Source: Chromera velia
Lineage: Eukaryota > Sar > Chromeraceae
Direction of reading: 5' to 3'
DNA: 12,500 bases
Assembly: GCA_018398765.1 (NCBI GenBank)
Contig: JAHBMJ010000259.1
Coordinates: forward strand, 29,465-41,964
In this document: piece after piece, positions 1 through 9,050 of the stretch
Layout of the letters: each line of letters begins with the position of its first letter
Position numbering within the stretch: position 1 is the stretch's first letter
Program-made: the position numbers and the translations under genes
The notes under the pieces: model-generated
The model's input: the letters and a program-made list of their open reading frames with translations, nothing else
What the model was told of the DNA's origin: nothing
Databases searched by the model: none

Positions 1-22
1 CCCCCCTTTCCCTACCCCCTAC

Positions 23-355
23 CTGCAGAGTCGAATTCTTGCAGAGCATCGAGGCGATGGCCTCTGCTCCCGGTGCTTTGAGGGGATTTCTCTTCAGCCA
101 GAGTTGCCTCACCAGCGTGTCGCCCTCCAGGGCCTCGCAGAGAGGTCTGATGCCGTGCACGTCCATGGCATTGCCTGCGATGTACCTGCACGACCAGGCC
201 AGTGCATGCACCTACGTGCATTTATCTTCATATGTGAAAAGGAATTATGTATGAAAACATTTGCCTGAGATGTACCTGCACGCCCATGCAGGCCAGCCAG
301 CACGGTCCCGCCCGAATTAACGCACCAACCATGCAGACTCAAATTCCAAAAGGCT

Positions 356-408
<53 letters not shown>

Positions 409-3400
409 GTCAGGCAGGCACAATTAAAAACAAGATAAATAAAGAACACTTCCTTCATTCCAGACGCCAACGCAGTCAATCGCGTGCATGCCAGAAAGAA
501 AATCCGCAAGACAGCAGACGGGTACGGGGGCGACCAAACGGTTTGTTTCGAAACATTTTCATCTGCTGCACGCCTCATCTCTTCCTATGCATCTAATCAC
601 TGCCCTCCCTCCCTCTGCGTGCATGCCCCTTTCTCTAACGCCCCACCACCCCATTGGCTGACTGACTGACTGACCAGGAAACGATCTGAGACTTTCCCGA
701 ACGGACGAACGCAGCCACCTGCGTGCATGCATGCATGGTCAAAGTTTGACCCGGAGAGGAAAAGATGAGATGAGTGGGTAGAAACGTACGGGCCGACATT
801 CACACACACATGAAGGTAAGGAGAGAGCCAAAACACTTCACAGAATTGCAAAAGAATGACAGAGAAAAATGAACAGCCGTCTTCCGACTGCCTGCTTGCC
901 CCTGATTTGCGAGGGCCGAGCTCGATCGCGGAAAACCAAACGTCTCCAGCCGCCCCCAAGCATTCCAGATCTAAAAAATGGAATGGAAGTGTACTTGCAG
1001 AGGTATCAGAGTTTAGTTGTAGGGACGCCTTCTTATGAAGTAAATTGGCCAAACGCGCGCAATTTTGGGCCCTATTTTGGCAAATCCTACACAGACACAA
1101 ATGCCCGCACCTACATATTCATTCCACGCACACCCCTGCACGCACGCACGCACCTTCTGTCCGAGTCCATTCCCACAGACGTTATTGCCCAACAACAGAT
1201 GCCGCACTCGGGGACCGCCCCCCGGCTGCTCTCCAGAGGAAGAAGCAGAAGAGGACGCCTCACCCTCACCCCTGCCGGCAGCCGCAAGGGCGTCGAGCAT
1301 GTCTGTCACCCCTGTGGGCCCTATGGCCTGCTTGCACAGGTCCAGGCGCCCATCGGTTGTTATTGCCCCTTTTGCGAAGTGCTTCTCCGTCTCCTTCTCA
1401 GCGCCCCCTCTCACAGCATCACTCCCGAGAGCAGACAAGAGTCCGTCCAGTCCCGAAGGTCCGATGGCCTGCTTGCACAGGTCCAGTCGGCCGTCAGAGG
1501 TCAAGGCCCCCTTCGAGAAATGAAGATCCCCGTTTGGCGCCTGACGGTCACCCCTGACGGCATCACTTCCGAGAGCAGACAGGAGACTGTCCACTCCCCC
1601 AGGGCCAATGGCCTGCTTGCACAGGTCCAGACGCCCGTCAGAAGTCACAGCGCCCTTCACAAAGTGAAGCTCATCAGGTGAAGGGGCCCCGGCATCGTTT
1701 TGTGGCGGCGCAGGGGGCCCTCTGAGCGCATCGGCCCCCAGAGCCGCGAGGAGCCCGTCCACCCCCTCAGCGGCAATGGCCTGCTTGCAGAGGTCCAACC
1801 GGCCATCGGAGGTCACGGCCCCTTTGGGAAAATGACGCACGCCAGGGTCATCTGCCCCTGCTGTCCCATCACTCCCCGCGGGGGCAGATGCTGAGATGTC
1901 TTTTCCTGAGAGATAGGACCACAGGGGTGCCATCTCTTCTGCTGTGGCGAACTCTACAGGTTCGGGAATCGGGTCCGTGATGAGTTTACTCACAGGCATC
2001 GCCTTCAGGCGCTCCCACTGAGCGTCTGAATCCAGTTGTCGGTTGCCAAACACATTCTGCCCCCCCTCTCCCTCTTGCACCCCCCCCCCCCCCGCCTTCT
2101 TCTCTTCTGCAAACAGGCGACGGAGAGCGTCTGCAGATGTGCCCTTGACCCAGTCAACCAGACCAGAGAGCACACGACGGTAGAAACGCTCACACACACC
2201 CTTATTGCACCCTGTTGTCAAGATCTTTTCGAACTGAAAGGCAGTCAAAGTGGACGGACAGGTCCTCCACTCCTCTTCCTCCTTCTGATTCTCTGTAGCA
2301 GTCTTCTTCTCCTGCTCAGATGGAAGCACGGACACACGGGGATTGAGAAGCTGGAAGGTCATCACACTACACAGGTCGTTCCCTCTCGTCAAACGCCCCC
2401 CCGCGGTTTTCCCCCTGGGCGCCGCCGCCTCGGCTCCCGAGGGGGAGAAGGCGAACACGGCTGCCCGCTTTCCGGGGCCGTCCCCTCCAGCGGCGGCTGT
2501 GAGCACAGGCTGCAGCGCGAGGAAATCGGCCGCCAGCTGCAGCGAAAAGGTCTCACAGAGAAGTCTGTGCAAGATGGAGCAGAGAAAATTCTCTCTAGAG
2601 CTGCGTGGAGGGGGCTCTGTACCCTCCCCTGTGTTGAATGGCGGACGCACTGCGCTTCCTGTGCAGGCGAGAAGGTCCAGTCGCTTCAGGGCCTCCCACC
2701 CCGCCTCCTCTGCCAGCAGCAGCAGGGAGGAGTCTTCAGGAGACGTGAGGAAAAAGTCGGGACTGTCGAGTAAAGCCCGGTCTCTGTCTGTGTCCTCAAC
2801 CGGGAATCTCCGTGTATTTCCCCTCTGTGCCTCTGTCTCTTTCTCCTTCATACCCACAGAGAGGAATTCAGAAGGAGCCTCCAGGAAGACGGAGAAGAGC
2901 AGCTGGGAAGAGAACACACCTGAGCGAGAGAGAATATGGAAAGAAGAGAGGCAAACGTCAAGCAGATACAGACAGAAGGAGGCGAATCACACTCGGCCTG
3001 AAGGCAAAAGAGCTTTCTGCATGCATGGCCTTTGATGCTTCCCACAAATGAGATCGAGGAAAATCGAGCATTCACTCACGACACAAAAACTAACTGCCAA
3101 GGATCTGATCAACATCCAAACACAATCTCATGAGAGGGCTATGAGTCTCCTCTTCTGTTCACGTCCACATTACCTTCCGAATCACGCGAAAAATGTGCTT
3201 ATGCAGCAGCCACAAGGCCGGGCCCTCCCTCCTTTCTGTTTGTCTGATCAATGCAGCCTTGATGTTCCCTCGACCCACTGCCTCCCTTCCGGCGGGCCGG
3301 ACGGACGGACGGACGGACTGACCATCGGTCGCCTCGTATGCCTCCCGCTCTGCCTTCCGGATGTGCCGACGCGCCCTTGCCTTCTCTGCTGCAAACGCCT

Positions 3401-3685
3401 CTCGCCCCCTTCCCTGCCCCCCCGGAGCCAGACAGACAGCGAGAGCGAAGAGATCCATCAACCCTCTGTGGGAGTCTCCCCCCTCCTCCCTATCCTTCTG
3501 CAGCACGTCCCTCACAAGCTCCCTGACTCGCGAGGAAGGAATCGGCTCAGACCCGGGGAGGGCGTCAAGGGTCGATCCAGACCTGCATGCATTTATGTAT
3601 GTATGTACGTGAGGGGGGAAAGGAAGCAGGGGAAGATCGAGGTGAAATTAATGCTTCGTTCTGCTTCGTCTCACACTCTCATCTG

Positions 3686-3725
<40 letters not shown>

Positions 3726-3736
3726 AGGGGAGAGAA

Positions 3737-3779
<43 letters not shown>

Positions 3780-4072
3780 GAGAAAAACAAAGGAAAAAAA
3801 AAACGGCTGCAGGGAAGGAACGTTCTGCTGAGCACTGAAGCGAAAAACACATTCATTCTCTCACCCACCAGCCTGCAGACAGACAGACAGACCTGAGGAT
3901 GCGATCGAGGTCCTTCACCACAGGGTGGGAGAACAGGGAAGGCCTCTGGAGGGCGAAAGGGAAAATGCAAGACGCCCCCTGCAGGCAGGCAACACACACA
4001 TGCAGAAAGACACACACGCAGCCGTGTGCTACCTCAGGAATGGCAACCGCAGAAGCTCGGACAAAGAAAGAT
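23..4072 (-). CDS. Leucine-rich-repeat (RNI/NLRC-like) protein with fourfold DGRLDLCKQ module; partial, multi-exon
   Basis: Exons in transcription order are 4072-4033, 3978-3893, 3582-3174, 2902-1154, 718-675 and 185-23. The last is followed by a GT at 22, so the gene continues past the left edge. All phases match and give about 830 residues. Residues 1-530 are not recognised; they include a basic, Arg-rich stretch (about 95-130). Modules starting HFxKGA begin near residues 535, 591, 639 and 686. LRRs of 28-29 residues follow: HLLLGNN (about 746), WYIAGN (776-781) and LWLKRNP (804-810). The 44-base exon 718-675 is supported because it joins GLGQK to a segment ending SW and then to YIAGN, restoring LRR spacing. 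The LRRs probably bind protein partners; no enzymatic domain is visible. The start is unresolved: no in-frame Met lies in the first listed exon. Candidate first exons are 4398-4235 (GTGAGC donor) or a short one starting near 4273; both overlap the 3' end of the upstream gene. The domain assignment is strong and the N-terminus is uncertain. Confidence 0.8.
171..282. repeat. Direct duplication spanning a 3' splice site (171-192 and 261-282)
   Basis: The two 22-base copies differ at one position and are exactly 90 bases apart. Similarity continues more loosely to about 200 and 300. The right copy recreates the acceptor context (cgtgcag followed by GTACATC) of the LRR exon 185-23. The frame from the copied acceptor starts YISGK and then meets a stop, so its use would truncate the protein. 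Confidence 0.85.
186..674 (-). other. LRR gene intron with microsatellite and duplicated 3' splice-site block
   Basis: This intron begins at 674 with GTCAGTCAGTCAGTCAG, the first base of the first unit being the splice-site G. It ends with gtcgtgcag at 186. It holds a (CT)16(CA)10 tract at 357-408 and a near-copy (261-282) of the acceptor region (171-192). No coding potential is seen in it. Confidence 0.75.
357..408. repeat. Compound microsatellite (CT)16(CA)10
   Basis: An uninterrupted CT run at 357-388 is followed directly by a CA run at 389-408, inside the 186-674 intron. On the transcribed strand this reads (TG)n(AG)n. Confidence 0.95.
719..1153 (-). other. LRR gene intron
   Basis: The intron begins with (GTGC)4 at 1153 and ends after TGCATGCATGCACGCAG at 719. 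An alternative exon within it at 970-937 (acceptor ttttttag) was considered and rejected. Otherwise it shows only short AC-rich stretches and no gene. Confidence 0.75.
1265..1834 (-). repeat. Four tandem coding repeats with core KGAxTxDGRLDLCKQAIG
   Basis: On the plus strand the complement of the core occurs four times, with 'atggcctgcttgca' at 1323, 1463, 1608 and 1776. The repeat units start (His-Phe) at 1834, 1666, 1522 and 1381, so periods are 168, 144 and 141 bases, all multiples of three. Each unit reads HF-x-KGA-x-T-x-DGRLDLCKQAI, followed by a G-(V/L)-xx-(L/M)L-xAL helix and a variable linker. Only the last unit runs directly into the first LRR (HLLLGNN). This suggests the module is the cap normally found once before this LRR type, here amplified. 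That reading of the cap is from memory of related proteins and was not checked. Confidence 0.9.
2080..2093 (-). repeat. 14-base G homopolymer in coding sequence
   Basis: Fourteen consecutive C on the plus strand, so G on the coding strand, encode a Gly run in the LRR gene just before a VQEGEGG segment (about residue 449 of the partial protein). The frame is the same on both sides, and both sides are tied to exons by matching splice phases, so the length shown here is in frame. Such a tract is prone to slippage and sequencing error. Confidence 0.9.
3583..3892 (-). other. LRR gene intron with long (AC)n and (AG)n tracts
   Basis: It begins with GTCTGTCTGTCTGTCT at 3892 and ends with aatgcatgcag at 3583. 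Between these lie (AC)17 at about 3689-3722 and an interrupted AG-rich run at about 3730-3776, followed by an A-rich stretch. Splicing joins the AG at the end of one exon to the G of the next, giving an Arg codon and an open frame. Confidence 0.75.
3689..3776. repeat. Compound microsatellite (AC)17 and imperfect (AG)n
   Basis: The AC dinucleotide run at 3689-3722 is followed after a short ATGAGGGG spacer by AG-rich repeats to about 3776. It lies in an intron of the LRR gene. Confidence 0.95.
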
Positions 4073-4220
4073 CTAAACGAAAAGAGGGAGGGAGGAGGCA
4101 ACTTAGTTGCATATCCACGAGAGGCGTCCCCATGTACGCCAGCAAAGACTGAGACGAAAAATATGATCTCAGAGCACTGGATCACAGAGAGAGACACAGT
4201 GACTGAATGTCACTGGATGT

Positions 4221-7200
4221 TCAGATGCGCTCACAGAGAGGCCTGCACTTTCTTCGGTGGGCATCTTTCTTCATATCTATTTTCTCCCGTACGTATGTTT
4301 CTACGCGTATGGGTATCTTGATATGTGCAATTAATTCTGTATCTGTCCCCCGACTGAAACGTTTCGGTCCCCTCCGTCCCCTCCGCCCACTGACCCATGG
4401 AGTGGCTTGGGTCTCGGTAGCCAGTCGTTTAAGCAGTCGGCAGTATTTTCCCAGACTTAGCTCGGCCCCCTGTCCGGCCGTCTCGGCCGCATGCACGGCA
4501 GAGACGGAGACGGGAGAGGTGAGGGAGAGCTCTTGACTGATCACCGCGCCGCTCCCCTGACCTCCAGAAACCTTCAACATCCAGTCCTTCAACTCACGAA
4601 TTGGCCAGTGTTTGATTGCCTTCACGAAGTGGTCTGAAGGATGCACGTGAATGACAGGGTCCTTGAAGGTGCTGGCCAGAATTTCGGAGCGTCTGGGAAG
4701 GACTAACTGATCTTTCTGTCCCCACACATGAAACGAGGGGATAGAGAATGCGGCCTTCCGGGGCCGCACCTCCTCCAGATTCGTGGACCCCTCTCCGCTC
4801 TCGATGAATCTAGAGACGTGGTCCCTGTCTCTGCAATAGAACCCCGAGATGATCGCGATGAACTTGAAGGAGACGTGCTTGTACGGCTGGAGAGCTGCCA
4901 GGAGCCCCGCCAAGCAGCCGCCCTGGGAAAACCCAATCACTCCATCTGCATGCATACAGCCAGACAGGCAGGCAGGCAGATCAGGGCATCGAGAGAAAAG
5001 AAATGTGTATTCTTCTCTTGGACTTTATTTGGGAAGGTCGACAGAATCAAGCAGAACTTGAGCCTAAGAGGGAGACTCAAACGAAATGTCAGCAGCGGTG
5101 AAGAAACGCAAGCAAAGGGGAGAACCGGAGACACCAAAAAGAAAAATCAACGACTGAGAGAGCTTTCTTGCACGGACAGACCAGAGAGATCGTTCTGCAT
5201 GCAGAGAGCTCACTACCTCCCAAATTGTTTTCATCAAGAAGCGAAGTTCAGCACATCGTGTCTAATTTGCGGAAAGGACCGAAAAGGAAAGAAGGAAAGA
5301 AGCGTTAGAAAGAAAGAAAAGAGAGGGAGGGAGGACTCGACTCGACTCACCAAAAGGGCCTTCAGACATGAAAACCCGATTGATGTACTCCAGACTCGCC
5401 TCCAGCCCCTCGTACCGCATCGAGGCAGGATCGTCAGTCGCGTTCCACCAGCACTTGCCGGACCCCCCGGCCATCCCTGCAGGCCCTCCAGAGATCAGGC
5501 CTGCAGACCGCACCGCCTCCTCAGCCTCCCCCCTGGGCACATATGGGTGAGGGGCGTCTGCGTAGGTGAGTGAGGCGACGGGCCCGAGGACCCTCTGGAG
5601 GAACGGCTGGGTGGCTGACTTGAATCTCTCCACTGTCTGGCGGTTGCTGTGGAGGACGAGCAGCTTCAAACGTCTGGCAGGAAGAAGCCCTGGGGAAGGA
5701 GAAGGAGACACCCCCTCAGCAGACCCCTCTGCTGCTTCTCCTTTGTCCTTTTTCTCGGTAGACCGGGCCCAGAGGGGAAGTCTCTTTCCCCCCTCCTTTC
5801 CTTCCAGCCAGAGCCGCTCAGCTTCAGTCGTCTCTCTGCCCAGGATGTCGTTGCGGTGCGGGTATCTGAGGGAGGGAGGGAGGGAGGGAGGGAAAGCAAG
5901 ATAGAGAAAACCAGAGAGGATGGAGAAAAGGGTGACTGCCTCACGAAGAAGATCAACAAACAAAGTGGTATTCAGACAGAGAAAAGACAAACAGAAAGTA
6001 CGAATCAAGGAATAAAAGGATCAAGCAGAAAGAAAAGAGAAAAAGTCAAGTCCCGACCTTTTGAACTTTGAGAGGACATGAAGATGATCCTTGTGGGACC
6101 TGGCAGTTCTCTGAAGACTTGCGATCACTTTGCCAGGGGGGGCAGCAGGTAGCTCTGGAGCCCGCGTCTGAGGCTGAGGCTCCGATTCGCCCTCTGTCCC
6201 ACGAGACGTGTAGGTCCTCTCCACTATTTTTTCTGTTTCCTTGATCACCTGGAGAGACCTCTCGCAGTCAACCAACTCTTCCGAGTGACTCAGCGCTACT
6301 GACACAAAAGTCAGGTGAGGCCAGAAAGCAGCCAGAGGCTCCACACCCAAATCTGCCAGTGCATGAGGGGATGCCGTCCCTGTCTCCCCCCCCATCATTG
6401 GCAGAAGCACAGAGCGCAGAATGAGCAAACGTGCCTCTAGTTTGGCAATCAACAAGCCAAGCGGGTCGAGTGCAAACATTTCCTTTTCACCCCTGAATGC
6501 GTTTCGGTTCATCTGGTCGCACAGCAAAAGCAGAGCAATACGGCCGTGAAAGGTGAAGGGCCACTGCGAGAGAGGGCCCAGCCCTTCTTTTCGAAGCAAA
6601 TCGGACAGTTGAGATGCCACTTCAGCACCCTCTGCCTCTGCTGCCTCCAGACTACCGTTCGACCCTCCCGCCCCCTCCGCCCTCTTAGTCAGTTGGCGCA
6701 GATTGTTACCATTCAAAGACACGAAGCGGTGCAGAGCACGGAGAAGATCGCCGAACTGTCTTCTGATCAGCCTGTCGGCCCACCCCGCTGCATCCCTCTC
6801 CTTCCCTTCAACTTCCCCCCCCCTCACCCCATACTCCTGCACCAAGTGATCCAAACGCACCGACCGCCACCAGAGAGGACCCAGCCACTGGAACCCCCCC
6901 CCCTGAAAACCTCCAAACCAGAAACTCAGAGTCTGCTTCGGAGAGACAGAAGAGGAAATCCGCATGTCGGCCTGCTCGGACGACGGAAGCGTTATTTTGA
7001 CGGCACACGCCTTTTCCTCTAGCTCGGTCAAGCTCAGCGGCATAGAAGCCTGCAGGGAGGAGAAAGTCCCGGAAGGCGGCTGTGTGTGTAATCTCTTTGC
7101 CCCCTCCTCAAACGCAGGCTCGAGAGGACGAACAACCGCGTAACCCCTGACAGCATAAATTCCGTCCCTGGCGTCCGAATCTTCCCCCCGCCCATGGTCA

Positions 7201-8197
7201 GAGGGCTCCTCAGGTCCCTCCTTGTGTGCTCCCTTCAGTTCCAGGGGCCAGTTGAGAGACTGGAAGCTCGCCCCCTTGCCCACCAACCGGCCCTCTCCAT
7301 CCTTGAACGTCGTCACGGCCCGGAAGGTCACGCTGATACGCGGCCCTACGGGGGTGCCTGTTGCTGTCGATGTCGTTGCGGTTGCCGTCGGGTCATCTGC
7401 TGCTGTGGGTTGGGGGGGAAGTTGGCGGATCGAGTGATAGAAATTCTCATTCGTTCGGGGGCCAAGAGCCAACAGAGAGCCATGTCCGAGCAAAAGAGTC
7501 TGTTCCTCCTCCCTCTTGAAGATATCCGGCCTGAGAGTATACGGTCTGGGCATTCCGAGAGAGAGGGAGACGATGGGTGTCTCTGAATCAAGGTCCAGAG
7601 TCTTGTCCTTATGGAAACCTATGCAGTCGTCTCCGTCGCGGTACAGCAGAACGACCGCGTGGTTGAACTTCACGCCCAGCCTGCACAAACGGCACAAACG
7701 GGGCGCGAAGAGCCTACAAAGCGGTACATCATTAATATCAGGGGGGAGGAAGAGGACAGGAAAAAACAGAGGGAGGAAGAAGCGGAGTCAATTCGACAGA
7801 AGGGAAGCAGAAGAAGAAGAGGGAGAGAAACAGCAAAAAAGCCGTCGACAGAAAAAGCGGAAAGACCATTTCCCCCATCTGAACAAACAAACGGGAGGGA
7901 CTACCAGACGGACTAACGGACTCTTTGGAGACTTTCTGTCTCAGAGCCTCCACTGCAGGGGCCATCGGGGACGTCACGCCGTGTCTCTGTTGATCGTTCA
8001 CAGGAAATCTGCAGGCAGACAGGCAGGCAAATGCATGGAGGGGGGGGCAGGAAAGCCCGCAAAAAGAATCGATCAGTCTCTCTCTTCAGAATTGATTGTA
8101 TGCATGGTTGAAGGGACGGGAAGGCGTTTAGATGCATTTATTCTTCAGCCGTAGAGTGGTGGAATAGACGCATGCGTGCGACCGGATGGGAATGCAG

Positions 8198-8228
<31 letters not shown>

Positions 8229-9019
8229 TGAGTGATCTTTGTCTGTCTTTCCTCTCTGTCCCTTTATACTCTCTCTCTTTCGTTGGCAGTGGAGTGGAAT
8301 CTCATCCATCCAATCACTTTTTCCTCTTCTCTTTCTGATTCCATCTGACCGTCCCTTCCCATCCCCACCCACCCACCCACCTGTACCAAGGCAGCAGCTC
8401 GTCCTCTGTCTTCACAGCCATGGCTGCTTTCACGCGCCGGAGCCTGTCGAGGGCCCCGTGGGTGCCCGTCTTCTTCCCAGGCATGTGATACCTGTCCTTC
8501 CACACACACACATGCACACTCACGGAGATACACCCACACAGACACACACAGACCACACGAGCGAGCGAGCAAGAGACAGGCGAGAGCAAACAGTGCAGGA
8601 GCCTGCAGGCGCACAGCTGCGGACACGCCGCCTCCGTCACGATCTTTCATGGGCGGGCAACAGGAATCAATCTATCTGGGTGCAAGGCGGGGCACGCCCG
8701 TCAGAGAGAATTGTTCAGGGAAGACGATCGAAGAGCCTGGCAGAGAGAGGGGGGCTGAGGAGGAAAAGAAAAGAAAGAGAAAGAACGGAGGCGCCGCTTG
8801 TCAGAAGAAAAAGAAGAGGGTCACTCACTAATGCAACGCAGAATTGTCGACGCACCGACCGATTATTCATTCGACCGATCGACCGACCGACCGACCGACT
8901 GACCACTGTTGAAAGTCCACCTCCTTTTCGATGTCTTGCATCGCCTTGTCGGCCTCCTCCTGTCCGTCAGTCCGTCGTTCCGTCCGAGGGAGGGAGGGAG
9001 GGAGAATGCGCACAGAGGG

Positions 9020-9050
<31 letters not shown>

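Noticed and set aside
937-970. A 34-base exon with a strong ttttttag acceptor that would also join into WYIAGN of the LRR gene.
   Set aside because: It needs a less good donor choice at 1149 and gives a poor LRR segment. The exon 718-675 fits the phase on both sides, has repeat-type splice sites like its neighbours, and yields better LRR spacing and residues.
869-1681. Long plus-strand open frame of 270 codons.
   Set aside because: It is the antisense shadow of the repeated coding modules on the minus strand and has low-complexity composition with no recognisable domain.
1265-1834. Regularly spaced repeats resembling a CRISPR array.
   Set aside because: The units are coding, in frame and of codon-multiple spacing, the spacers are related to each other, and the genome is eukaryotic.
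2036-3035. Plus-strand open frames over the LRR gene's large exon.
   Set aside because: They are opposite the well-supported minus-strand exon 2902-1154 and lack domain content.
3048-3896. Plus-strand frame of 282 codons ending in His-Thr and Glu-Arg runs.
   Set aside because: It depends on translating the AC and AG microsatellites and is opposite phase-matched minus-strand exons.
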